From positions 1-64,000 of the forward strand of contig CAMDGX010000004.1 of assembly GCA_945897825.1 (NCBI GenBank): a stretch of 64,000 nucleotides of DNA, written 5' to 3'. Positions 44,604 through 55,006 of this stretch are shown here, in pieces (positions within the stretch are counted from its first letter, which is position 1; each line of letters starts with the position of its first letter). Under the pieces are notes generated by a model, which worked only from the letters and a program-made list of their open reading frames with translations, had not been told where the DNA came from and did no database searches. The DNA is from Asaia bogorensis (GTDB lineage Bacteria; Pseudomonadota; Alphaproteobacteria; Acetobacterales; Acetobacteraceae). The position numbers were made by a program, and so were the translations under genes.

Positions 44604-45802
44604 GTCAGGCTGGCGACGAAGGCCCCCATGCGCTTCATCGCCTCATCCAGGCTTGCATCATCGGTGGCGTAGCTGATGCGCAGATAGGGCGACATGCCGA
44701 AGGATGCGCCGGAGACCAGCGCGACATGCGCTTCCTCCAGGCAGGCCATGGCGAAATCGGCATCCGTCTCCAGCTTCTTGCCGGCGGGCGTCGTCCGCCC
44801 CAGGCAGCCGGCGATGTTGGGGAACACGTAGAACGCGCCCTCCGGCTTGTGGCAGGTGATGCCGGGCATCGCGTTCAGCGCGTCGACCACCATGTCGCGG
44901 CGGCGCATGTATTGCGCCTTCATGTCGGCCACGATGTCCTGCGGCCCATCCAGTGCCGCCGCCGCCGCCGCTTGGCCGACGGTCGAGACGCCGGCCGTCG
45001 CCTGGCCCTGCATGTTGACCATGGCGCGGATCAGGTCCTTCGGCCCGCCGGCGAAGCCGATGCGCCAGCCGGTCATGGCGTAGGTCTTGGACACGCCGGA
45101 CACCGTCACCACGCGGTCCTTCAGGTCCGGGGCGACCTGCGCCAGCGTGGTGTGCTGGAAGTCGCCATAGACGAGGTGTTCGTACATGTCGTCGCACACC
45201 ACCCAGACATGCGGGTGCTTGCGCAGAACATCGGCCAGGGCCTTCAGATCCGCCTCGGTCGGCGCCGCTCCGGTCGGGTTGTTAGGGTAGTTCAGCATGA
45301 CCAGCTTGGTCTTGGGCGTGATCGCCGCGTCGAGGTCCTCCGGCCGCAGCTTGAAGCCGTTGTTCTCCGGGCAGTTGATCACCACCGGCTCGCCGCCGGC
45401 CAGCCGCGCCATCAGCACATAGGCCGACCAGTACGGCGCCGGCACGATCACCTCGTCGCCCTCGTCCACCGTGGACATGATGGCGTTGTACAGAACCTGC
45501 TTGCCGCCATTGCCGACCATGATCTCGTCGAGCGCGTAGTCCAGGCCGTGGTCGCGCTTGAATTTGCGCTGCACCGCCTGCTTCAGGGCGGGCGCGCCAT
45601 CCTGCGGCGGATACTTGGTGTCGCCCTTCAGCGCGGCGGCGAAGCCGGCCTCGATGGCGTGCTTCGGCGAGGCGAAGTTCGGCTCGCCGATGGTCAGCGC
45701 GATGACATTGTGGCCCGCCGCGCGCAGCTCGCGCGCCCGGATCGTCATCTGCACCGTGGCCGCGACCTTGGCGCGGCCGAGTCTCTGCGCGAGGGCCGGC
45801 AT
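44600..45802 (-). CDS. Aspartate aminotransferase-like protein 1 (class I)
   Basis: A 400-residue fold-type I aminotransferase of the aspartate/prephenate aminotransferase group. Motifs: LTIGEPNFASP, NYPNNPTGAAP, CDDMYEHLVYG, the PLP Lys in [17 protein letters not shown] and the substrate Arg in SPYLRISYATD. It lies one base after a close paralogue, a tandem duplication. It may transaminate aspartate, prephenate or another amino acid. Confidence 0.88.
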   Translation of the reverse strand: MPALAQRLGRAKVAATVQMTIRARELRAAGHNVIALTIGEPNFASPKHAIEAGFAAALKGDTKYPPQDGAPALKQAVQRKFKRDHGLDYALDEIMVGNGGKQVLYNAIMSTVDEGDEVIVPAPYWSAYVLMARLAGGEPVVINCPENNGFKLRPEDLDAAITPKTKLVMLNYPNNPTGAAPTEADLKALADVLRKHPHVWVVCDDMYEHLVYGDFQHTTLAQVAPDLKDRVVTVSGVSKTYAMTGWRIGFAGGPKDLIRAMVNMQGQATAGVSTVGQAAAAAALDGPQDIVADMKAQYMRRRDMVVDALNAMPGITCHKPEGAFYVFPNIAGCLGRTTPAGKKLETDADFAMACLEEAHVALVSGASFGMSPYLRISYATDDASLDEAMKRMGAFVASLT

Positions 45803-45803
45803 G

Positions 45804-47852
<2,049 letters not shown>

Positions 47853-47856
<4 letters not shown>

Positions 47857-48662
47857 CGGCGCATCGCCCCGATCGGCACCAGCACCACAGCCAGCAGCAC
47901 CACCGCCAGCGCCGCCGCCTGCGGCCAGTCACGCTCCTGGAAGAACGCGTCCCAGATCACCCGCCCCAGCATCAGCGTCTCCGCCGAGCCCAGCAGCGCC
48001 GGCACCACCACCTCCCCGCTCACCGGCACCGCCACCAGCACCACGCCCGCGACCACCCCCGGCAGCGACAGCGGCAGCGTCACCCGCCACCAGGCCCGCC
48101 ACGGCGACGCCCCCAGATCCGCCGCCGCCTGCTCCAGCGTCGGATCGGCCGCCGACAGCCGCGCCTCGATCGGCAGCACCATGAACGGCAGATAGACGTA
48201 AACCAGCCCGACCAGCATCGCCGCCTCGCTGTGCAGCATCGCCACCGGCGCCTCCACCACCCCCAGCGCCAGCAAGGCGGCGTTCAGATACCCCTCGTCG
48301 CGCAGGATCGCGATCCACGCCACCAGGCGCAGCAACACCCCGCTCAGGAACGGCACCACCACCAGCGCCCGCAGCACCGGCCGCCACCGCGCCGGCGCCC
48401 GCGCGATGCCCAGCGCCATCGGATACCCGATCAGCAGGCACAGCCCCGCCGCAAGCGCCGCCACCCGCACGCTGCCCCACAGCGCGTCCCGATACAGCGG
48501 ATCGCCCAGCGCCAACGCCAGAGGCTCCAGGTTCCAGCCCAGCTCGAACGGCGGCACTGCCTCGGCCGGCACCGCCAGCGCGATTGCCAGCAGGATCGCC
48601 GCCGGGGCCGCCACGCAGAGCAGGAGCCAGGTCCAGACGGGGGTGAGAAGAAAGGCCTTCAA
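47853..48662 (-). CDS. ABC transporter permease (PotH/YdcU type)
   Basis: A 269-residue partner permease. The EAA loop is LEQAAADLGASPWRAWWRVTLPLSLPG. The only start that keeps the first helix (LLTPVWTWLLLCV) is TTG at 48662, which lies at the very edge of composite repeat copy 4; the purine-rich hairpin B of the repeat would act as its ribosome-binding region. The next in-frame candidate, a GTG inside helix 1, would truncate the membrane segment. Confidence 0.85.
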
Positions 48663-48784
48663 GCAAGACTCTTCTTTTTCTGAAGAAAAAGAAGCAAAAA
48701 GACTTTCATCCATTTGCCAATGGAAACATCGGCGCAAAGTGATGAAAGTTTTTTGGTTCTTTTTTTCAAAAAAGAACGCCTTCC
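48661..48784. repeat. AT-rich composite palindrome, copy 4 (B-core-A orientation)
   Basis: Hairpin B (CTTCTTTTTCTGAAGAAAAAG), arm AAAAAGACTTTCATCC, core ATTTGCC against GGCGCAAAGTGATGAAAG, then TTTTTTGGTTC and hairpin A. It fills the whole gap between the DUF4392-type gene (stop CTA at 48784-48786) and the permease gene on the same strand, and it supplies the permease start codon. Confidence 0.95.
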
Positions 48785-49692
48785 TACCCTTCCACCACCG
48801 CCCGGATCGCATCCAGCTTGGCGTGATGCCGCGACATATCCAGCGAGTCGACCGTCAGCTCCGCCAGTGCCGTCACCCCGTCCACCGCCGGCCCGTGCGC
48901 CACCGCGTGCTCGATGATTGCCCGGTCCCGCGCGGGGTCCAGCGCCTCCAGCATCGCCACCCGCCAGTCCGGCCGCAGCACCGCCAGCGCCGCCGCCAGC
49001 CCCCACGCTCCCCAGTTCGACACGCCCGCGACCACCAGGTAATCCGCCGCCGTCGCGCAGGCGATGCTGTCGCCATGCGCCACGTCCTTGGCGATCAGCG
49101 CCCGCGGCAGCGCCCCCATGCCGATCTCGTTGCCCCCGTCGCCGACGGCCAGCTTCGCCCAGGTGCCGCCCAGGAACAGCTCGTCCATCGGCGCCGTGAA
49201 CGCGCTGATATCCACCCCGCGCAGGTTGCGCGGCCGCCCGTCGAAGGCCTGCCCGCAGCGCTCGATCGACAGCGCATGCGTCACCCCGGCCCCCTGCCAA
49301 GCCGCCACCAGCGGCGCCAGCGGCGCGCCGAGCGCCACCACGTCCAGCGGCACATCCCCGATCCCGGCCCCCACCAGCGCCGCCGCGCAGGTCGCCCGGC
49401 ACGGCTCGTCGGTGGCCAGCCGCACCCGCACCCCGGCCGATGCCAACCCCCGCAGCAGCAGCGCCGCGCCGATCGGCCCGTCGGTCTCGGCCGCCGGCGG
49501 ATCGGCGCGCGGCACGAAGAACCCGGTGATGACACCCACCACCGGCGCCGGCGCCGACGCGATCGAGGACGCCGCCGCCCACAGCCCGCCCCGCGCTGCC
49601 TCGCACAGATGCGAGATGTTGCGCCCCACTTCCTCCTGTACCAGCGCCTCGATGCGATCCACCAGCGCGCGCTGGGCCGAAGAAAAGTCCAT
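48784..49692 (-). CDS. DUF4392 protein, C-terminal half of D-glutamate cyclase (DGLUCY)-like
   Basis: A 302-residue protein with the DUF4392 pattern: GVITGFFVPRADPPAAETDGPIGA, ALSIERCGQAFDG, DELFLGG, VGDGGNEIGMGAL and a C-terminal VDGVTALAELTVDSLDMS. In the mitochondrial enzyme DGLUCY, which converts D-glutamate to 5-oxo-D-proline, this domain is fused to a DUF1445 domain; here the DUF1445 partner is the gene immediately upstream, overlapping by one base. The pair probably forms the bacterial equivalent. Confidence 0.85.
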   Translation of the reverse strand: MDFSSAQRALVDRIEALVQEEVGRNISHLCEAARGGLWAAASSIASAPAPVVGVITGFFVPRADPPAAETDGPIGAALLLRGLASAGVRVRLATDEPCRATCAAALVGAGIGDVPLDVVALGAPLAPLVAAWQGAGVTHALSIERCGQAFDGRPRNLRGVDISAFTAPMDELFLGGTWAKLAVGDGGNEIGMGALPRALIAKDVAHGDSIACATAADYLVVAGVSNWGAWGLAAALAVLRPDWRVAMLEALDPARDRAIIEHAVAHGPAVDGVTALAELTVDSLDMSRHHAKLDAIRAVVEG

Positions 49693-50492
49693 CAGAGCGA
49701 GGCGAGGTTGCTGTTGCGCAGATCGGTGATCAGCATGCAGCCCGGCGCGTGGGTGATGCAGAATTCCGGCTTCACCTGCGCGATCACCGCCTGCGGCGTC
49801 ACCCCGCAGGCCCAGAACACCGGCAACTCGCCCGGCCCGATCGGCACCGCGTCGCCATAGTCCGGCTTGCCGATATCCGAAATCCCGATCGCCTCCGGCA
49901 GCCCGATATGCACCGGCGCGCCATGCACGGAAGGAAACCGCGACGTGATCTGGATCGCCCGGATGGCGTCCGCCGGCTTCAACGGCCGCATCGAAACCAC
50001 CAGCGGCCCATGGAACACGCCCGCCGGCGTGGTGGCGATGTTGGTGCGGTACATCGGCACGTTCGAGCCGCAGGTGATGTGACGAACGTCGATCCCGTCC
50101 TCCACCAGCGCCTCCTCGAAGCTGAACGAGCAGCCGATCGCGAACGTCACCAGGTCGTCGCGCCACACCGCGGAAATGTCGGTCGGCTCGTCAACCAGCA
50201 CCCCGTCGCGCCACACGCGATAGCGCGGCACATCGGTGCGGATATCGAGGTCCCGCGCCAATCCCGGCAGGCGCGGATCGCCAGGCTCCGACACGGCCAG
50301 CACCGGACACGGCTTCGGATTGGCCTGCGCGAACCGCAGGAAATCATGCGCCAGCGCCTTGGGCAGGATCGCCAGGTTCGCCTGCACGTTGCCGCGCGCG
50401 AGGCCGGCGGTCTGGCCGGTATAGGCCCCGGCACGGAACCGCAGGCGCTCCTTCAGGCCGGCATTGGCCCCGAGGTCGGAAATCGCATTCAT
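49692..50492 (-). CDS. DUF1445 putative hydro-lyase, N-terminal half of D-glutamate cyclase-like
   Basis: A 266-residue DUF1445 protein. Motifs: [56 protein letters not shown], and the C-terminal [12 protein letters not shown] then [18 protein letters not shown] lies 6 bases before ATG 50492. Its TGA overlaps the next gene's ATG (TGATG). Together with the DUF4392 gene it reconstitutes the two-domain layout of DGLUCY. Confidence 0.85.
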   Translation of the reverse strand: MNAISDLGANAGLKERLRFRAGAYTGQTAGLARGNVQANLAILPKALAHDFLRFAQANPKPCPVLAVSEPGDPRLPGLARDLDIRTDVPRYRVWRDGVLVDEPTDISAVWRDDLVTFAIGCSFSFEEALVEDGIDVRHITCGSNVPMYRTNIATTPAGVFHGPLVVSMRPLKPADAIRAIQITSRFPSVHGAPVHIGLPEAIGISDIGKPDYGDAVPIGPGELPVFWACGVTPQAVIAQVKPEFCITHAPGCMLITDLRNSNLASL

Positions 50493-50617
50493 GGCAGGCT
50501 CCCGCACTGACGAGGCCGCTACCGTAAGGGCGCCAAGGCCCGCACGTCAAAGCAGCCAAGGTTGCCCCCCGCCCCACCCTCGGGCAGCATTGCACCGCAC
50601 AACGAAGGGCGACACGG

Positions 50618-51601
50618 GTGAAAATTTGCGTCTACGGGCCGGGAGCAATCGGCGGCTGGCTGGCCGCCGCCATGGCGAAGGGCGGCATCGAGGTCTCGGT
50701 CGTCGCCCGCGGCAGCCACCTCAAGGCCATCCGCGAGAACGGCCTCACCCTGGAACTCCCCGACGACCGCTACACCGTCAAGGTCGCGGCCAGCGACAAC
50801 CCCGCCGACCTGGGACCGCAGGACGGCGTGATCGTCACCGTCAAGGCGCCATCCCTGCCGTCGGTCGCCGGCGCCATCGGCCCGCTGCTGCGCGAGGACA
50901 CGCCGGTGGCGTTCCTGACCAACGGCATCCCCTGGTGGTATTTCATGGGCCATGGCGGCGCGCTCGACGGCCGCTCGCTGCCGCGCCTCGATCCGAACGA
51001 CGCGTTGCGCAACGCCATCGGCCTCAAGCGCCTCATCGGCGGCATCGCCTGGCCCGCCAGCTCCGTCCCCGAGCCCGGCGTGATCAAGATGAGCGCGGGT
51101 GCCGCCCGCGGCTGCGTCGTCGGCGCGCCCGACGGGGGGGCGCATCCGGGCCTCGACCTGCTGGCAAAAGCCTTCGCCGCCGGCAACCTGCGCCTGGACA
51201 TCGCGCCGCAGATCCGCGACGTGATCTGGGAGAAGCTGGCCTTCAACCTCTCCGCCGGCCCGATGTGCGTGCTGACCACCGCCCCGGTGAAGGACACGCA
51301 TGTGGAGGAAACCCTGGTGCACACCTCGCGCCAGGTCATGTCCGAAGTCGCCGCCCTGATCGCCGCCATGGGCCGCACCGTCGCCATCGACCAGGACAAG
51401 GTCGTCGCCGGCAACCGCGTCCTGGGCCACCGCCCCTCCATCCTCCAGGACCTGCTGGCCGGCCGCCCGATGGAAGTCGACGCGCTCTACTCCACCCCGC
51501 TCGAACTCGCGGAGATGGTCGGCGTGAACCTCCCCACGCTCGAACTGCTGGTCTCGCTGATCAAGGTGCGGGCGCGGCAGGCCGGGCTCTACGAAGGGTA
51601 G
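50618..51601 (+). CDS. 2-dehydropantoate 2-reductase (PanE/ApbA family)
   Basis: A 327-residue NADPH-dependent 2-oxo acid reductase. The nucleotide motif is GPGAIGGWLAAAMA, the VKAPSLPSV segment follows, and the catalytic Lys is in EKLAFNLSAGPM. GTG 50618 starts the frame with AAGGG upstream. Size fits true PanE better than the 23.3 kb paralogue. It ends at TAG directly against composite repeat copy 5. Confidence 0.83.
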   Translation: MKICVYGPGAIGGWLAAAMAKGGIEVSVVARGSHLKAIRENGLTLELPDDRYTVKVAASDNPADLGPQDGVIVTVKAPSLPSVAGAIGPLLREDTPVAFLTNGIPWWYFMGHGGALDGRSLPRLDPNDALRNAIGLKRLIGGIAWPASSVPEPGVIKMSAGAARGCVVGAPDGGAHPGLDLLAKAFAAGNLRLDIAPQIRDVIWEKLAFNLSAGPMCVLTTAPVKDTHVEETLVHTSRQVMSEVAALIAAMGRTVAIDQDKVVAGNRVLGHRPSILQDLLAGRPMEVDALYSTPLELAEMVGVNLPTLELLVSLIKVRARQAGLYEG

Positions 51602-51740
51602 GAAGCAAGCGGTTCCTTTTTTTGAAAAAAAAGAACCAAAAAACTTTCGTCCATTTGCGCCGCGCCCTACAGGGCAAACACGGTGCAAATGGATGAAAAG
51701 TCTTTTTGCTTCTTTTTCTTCAGAAAAAGAAGGCCTTCCT
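51601..51740. repeat. AT-rich composite palindrome, copy 5 (A-core-B orientation)
   Basis: Starts GGAAGCAAGCGG, then hairpin A (GTTCCTTTTTTTGAAAAAAA type), arm CAAAAAACTTTCGTCC, core ATTTGCGCCG against CGGTGCAAATGGATGAAAAG, TCTTTTTGCTTC and hairpin B, ending GGCCTTCCTT. It fills the gap between the convergent PanE-family and GFA genes, touching both stops. Confidence 0.95.
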
Positions 51741-52132
51741 TACTCCGGAAACCCCTCGAACTGCGGCAATCCATCGGTGATCTCGAACCACGCCGCCTTC
51801 GACCCCACGAAGATATGCGCCGAAGCCCGGATCCCGGGATCGCCCTCCAGCGTCCCCATCGCCACATGCGCGAACGCCCCGTCACGCACCACGGAGAACA
51901 GCAACGACCCGCAGCGCGCGCAGTGCGTGTTGTTGTTCAACGCGTCGCCCATGACCAGCAGCGAATCCTCGCCCTGCGTCACCTGCACGCAGGCCCGCGC
52001 GATGCCCGCGAACGGCTTGAATGCCGCCCCCGTCACCCGCCGGCACTGCGAGCAGTGGCAGTTCAGCGCATAGGCGAACTTCCCCTGCACCTCATAGGCC
52101 ACCGCCCCGCAGTAGCACCGCCCCTCGATCAC
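51740..52132 (-). CDS. GFA-family (glutathione-dependent formaldehyde-activating-like) protein
   Basis: A 130-residue zinc protein of the Gfa/CENP-V family. It opens EGRCYCGAVAYEV, with CHCSQCRR and HCARCGSLLF providing the zinc-binding cysteines. The family includes Gfa but most members lack shown activity. GTG 52132 overlaps the stop of the upstream thioredoxin-fold gene as GTGA, so it is translated together with that redox gene. Confidence 0.85.
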   Translation of the reverse strand: MIEGRCYCGAVAYEVQGKFAYALNCHCSQCRRVTGAAFKPFAGIARACVQVTQGEDSLLVMGDALNNNTHCARCGSLLFSVVRDGAFAHVAMGTLEGDPGIRASAHIFVGSKAAWFEITDGLPQFEGFPE

Positions 52133-53187
52133 AGCACCGGCGGTGGATAGTACGGCTTGTCGCCCAGCGCGTTCACCCGCTCCCAGAACCCCGGCCCGCC
52201 AGCGAATCCGGACGGCTCCAGTTTCTGCGCGTCGCGGAAGATGCACCAGGACTCCGGATGCAGCCGGCTCGCCTCGGCAAACACCTCCCCGGTCTCGTCC
52301 TCCTGCCCCGCCCGCCGCAGATGCAGCCCCAGCCGGAACAGCGCCTCGGCCTGCGCCATCTCCGGCGTGATGCGCGGCAGCCGCGCCCGCGCCGCATCGC
52401 CGGGCAGGGCATGCTTCCCGGTCCGCACCCAGGCGCGCACCGCATCGAGATAGCCCCGCCGCGCCGCCTCCCGCTCCGCCGCCAATTCCGGCGCCAGCGT
52501 CCGCGTCACCGGGTCCATCCGCCGGAAATGATCGGTCGACCCCGCCGTCTCGGGCGGGCGCACGATCACCCCGCGCTCATCGATCCACACGCATTGCGGC
52601 ACGTTGACCATGCCGTACAGCGCGGAAACCCGATGCTCCTCGTCGATCAGGCAGGGATAGCTTGGCCGCGCCTTCTCGATCCACGGCCGCGCCTGTTCCG
52701 CTCCCCGCCCTTCCTGGGCGACCGCGATGACCACGAACGGCGCGTCGAACACGCAAGTCTGCAGGTCCTCCCACACGGAGAGGTCAAGCCTGCAGCCTCA
52801 CCAGGACGCCCAGGTGGTCAGGAACACTTTTTGCCCGCGATAGTCGGACAGCCGATGCGTCTTCCCTGCCAGGTCCGATAGCGCGAAATCCGGCGCCTCC
52901 AGCCCGGCCAGCGCCGCATTGCGCGCCTCCGCCCCGGCCCCGAGCACCCAGGTCTCCCCGGCCCGGTCGCTGGCCACGGGGTTGCCGAGCAGCCGCCAGA
53001 ACCCCGCCACGTCGACGCGCCCGCCCGCCAGCATCGCCCCGCCCAGCGGAACGCACAGCTCGTCGCGGCACATCCCCTCAGGCTTCAGCGTCCAGCCCGT
53101 CACCCGCGCCGCATCCTCCGGGGTCAGACGCAGCCCCCCGTCGGACGGCACCGCATGGGTGCCCGTTTCACTCAGAACGACCGCCAT
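52129..53187 (-). CDS. Thioredoxin-fold redoxin with in-frame TGA: candidate selenoprotein
   Basis: Reading through one TGA (52800-52798) gives a continuous 352-residue frame. An N-terminal module (about 1-95, with CRDELC) leads to a TlpA/redoxin-type thioredoxin fold (about 96-235). The active site reads VFLTTWASW, TGA as residue 130, then GCRLDLSVWEDL, so TGA stands for the first Cys of a CGC site and Cys132 remains. The cis-Pro loop is VNVPQCVWIDE; a helical C-terminal part follows (FRLGLHLRRAGQ). A bacterial SECIS-like hairpin lies just after the TGA. ATG 53187 is preferred; ATG 53205 is possible. The alternative is a nonsense mutation, but 222 codons downstream stay open. Confidence 0.75.
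52759..52800 (-). promoter_or_regulatory. Candidate bacterial SECIS element with UGA codon
   Basis: On the minus strand, after UGA (52800-52798) comes a 7-bp outer stem (CUGCAGG 52795-52789 with CCUGCAG 52765-52759), an asymmetric internal loop, then an upper stem CCUC, bulged U (52779), CC, apical loop GUGU (52776-52773), GG and GAGG. The bulged U two pairs below a loop containing GU is the key SelB-binding layout of the E. coli fdhF SECIS. The distance from UGA to the loop is 21 bases, within the known bacterial range. Confidence 0.75.
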
Positions 53188-53232
53188 GATCCCCTGCCCT
53201 GCCATTGCCCACCCACTCTGGCAGGCCGAAGC

Positions 53233-53832
53233 TCAGCCTTCCAGCGCGATCGGCAGCATCGAGGCGACCAGCAGCAGCGCCATGGCGATGTTGAACGCCC
53301 GCATCCGCGCCCCGCCGCCCAGCACCCGCGCCGCCCCATCCCCGAGCAGCGCCCAGGGCAGGCAGCTCGGCACCGTCACCAGGAAGAACACCAGCCCGAT
53401 CACCGTCAGCTGCGGCGCCAATGCCGCCTCCGGCCGCACCCACGCCGCCGCGATCGACAGCGCCAGCAGCCAGGCCTTCGGGTTCACCCACTGGAACAGC
53501 ACCGCGCGCACGAAGCCGAACCGCAGCGCCGGAACCTCGCCCCCCTGCCCCACCGGCGCCATCGCGATCTGCCACGCCAGCCAGGCGAGCCATGCCATCG
53601 AGGCCCACCGCATCCCCCGCGCCACCGCGGGATACGCGGCCAGCACGCCCGCCAGCCCCAGCCCCACCAGCACGATCATCAGCGCAAAGCCGGCACCGAT
53701 CCCCAGCATGTGCGGCCAGGTCGCCCGCCACCCGTTCGCCGCCGCGTTCGCCGCCACCAGCGCGTTGTTCGGCCCCGGCGTCACCGCGGCCGCGAAGGCA
53801 AACCCGATCAGCGGCAACAGCGGCACATCCAT
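53233..53832 (-). CDS. LysE/RhtB-family amino-acid exporter
   Basis: A 199-residue inner-membrane protein with about six helices. The family opening is FAFAAAVTPGPNNALVAANAAANGW, and LFQWVNPKAWLLALS marks the central conserved region. LysE/RhtB proteins export amino acids or derivatives. ATG 53832; the gene lies 45 bases ahead of the redoxin gene on the same strand. Confidence 0.87.
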   Translation of the reverse strand: MDVPLLPLIGFAFAAAVTPGPNNALVAANAAANGWRATWPHMLGIGAGFALMIVLVGLGLAGVLAAYPAVARGMRWASMAWLAWLAWQIAMAPVGQGGEVPALRFGFVRAVLFQWVNPKAWLLALSIAAAWVRPEAALAPQLTVIGLVFFLVTVPSCLPWALLGDGAARVLGGGARMRAFNIAMALLLVASMLPIALEG

Positions 53833-53902
53833 GGAATTAGGTCAGCATCAATGACCTGTCTGCGTCCAGCCTCCGCACCGCATGCCAGCCATCGGGCGCC
53901 GG

Positions 53903-54286
53903 TCAGTCGGCCCCCTGCTCCACCCGCGGCCCCTCGCGCGGCCCGGTGCCGAAGATCGGCGGTCCCCCGCCGCCGCGCGGCGCGGGCGGTGCGGCGCGCG
54001 GCCCGCCGCCCCAGAAGCCGCCCTGCGCACGCCCCGCATTGCCAGGCCGTTCCGCACGCTCCGCCCCGCGGAACTGCCGACCGCCCTGATGATCGCCGCG
54101 ATAGCCATACCCGCCCTGCGGATGGCCCCGATATGCCGGCGCGGGATAGTAGCTCGGCCCCCAATAGGGCCGGTCGTAGTAGCCATGGCTGTAGCCGCTC
54201 GTGGCACCGCCATAGACATAGCCATCCTGCACGGGGCCGCACGCCGACAGCGCGGCAAGTGCGGCCAAGGCTGCGAAGCGGATCAT
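53903..54286 (-). CDS. Small Gly/Tyr/Pro-rich lipoprotein
   Basis: A 127-residue predicted lipoprotein. The signal MIRFAALAALAALSAC gives a lipobox with Cys16. The rest is a low-complexity Gly/Tyr/Arg/Pro-rich chain (GGYGYRGDHQGG, PAPRGGGGPP) with no recognisable domain. GGAGG lies 5 bases before ATG 54286. Function unknown. Confidence 0.75.
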   Translation of the reverse strand: MIRFAALAALAALSACGPVQDGYVYGGATSGYSHGYYDRPYWGPSYYPAPAYRGHPQGGYGYRGDHQGGRQFRGAERAERPGNAGRAQGGFWGGGPRAAPPAPRGGGGPPIFGTGPREGPRVEQGAD

Positions 54287-54368
54287 GTGTTCCTCCAGGC
54301 CAGCGCCCACGATACCGGGCATATCTGTCCGCCAAACGCGCGAAATGCGGAAAAGTCGTGGCGCGCGA

Positions 54369-54917
54369 TCACCCCAGCGCGAACTTCGCCAGCAATCCGG
54401 GCGACAGGATCCCCGTCGCCCACACCACCGCCGAGCCGACATTGGCGATCTGGAACGGCACCTGCGGCATCGCGCAGCTCCCCGCCGCCAGCGGCACCGC
54501 GGCCCGCAACGGCCCGAAGAACCGCCCGATGAACACCCCCGCGATCCCCCACCGCTGAAAGAACCGCTGCCCGCGCGGCAGCAGGCCCGGCGCGCGCGTC
54601 AGCGGCCACACATGCGCGATCCGCTCCTTGAAGTGGTAGCCGATCCAATACGATACCGCATCGCCGAGGATCGCCCCGCCCGCCGCCGCCAGCCAGCAGG
54701 GCCAGAACGGAATCCCGCTCGCCCCCAGCAGCCCCGACAGCGCGAACAGGATCGCCGTCGCCGGCAACAGCAGCGACACCACCGCCAGCGACTCCCCGAA
54801 CGCCAGCACGAACACCATCGGCGCCGCCCAGGCTTGGTTGGCCCGGATGAACTCCAGCGTCGCGGCAACAAAGCCTTCGATGGCGCAGCACTCCCGCTTA
54901 TCCCCGCCCCGCAGCAT
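54369..54917 (-). CDS. DedA-family membrane protein
   Basis: A 182-residue DedA (SNARE-associated, PF09335) protein with about four to five helices. Family features are FGESLAVVSLLLPATAILF, GGAILGDAVSYWIGYHF and FIGRFFGPLRAAVPLAAG. DedA proteins are linked to undecaprenyl-phosphate or lipid flipping and membrane homeostasis. ATG 54917 has GGGGGA upstream. Confidence 0.87.
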   Translation of the reverse strand: MLRGGDKRECCAIEGFVAATLEFIRANQAWAAPMVFVLAFGESLAVVSLLLPATAILFALSGLLGASGIPFWPCWLAAAGGAILGDAVSYWIGYHFKERIAHVWPLTRAPGLLPRGQRFFQRWGIAGVFIGRFFGPLRAAVPLAAGSCAMPQVPFQIANVGSAVVWATGILSPGLLAKFALG

Positions 54918-55006
54918 GCCGCATCCCCCGCCCGCCGGCCACACGCCCCGATTGACCCGCCCCCCGCCCCGTGGTGCGCTCCCGCACCCATTCGGGAGGA
55001 AACCAA

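Noticed and set aside
52798-53205. Truncated redoxin pseudogene ending at the TGA
   Set aside because: The frame continues without further stops for 222 codons, the TGA replaces exactly the redox Cys, and a SECIS-like hairpin follows; recoding explains this better, though the pseudogene reading is not excluded.
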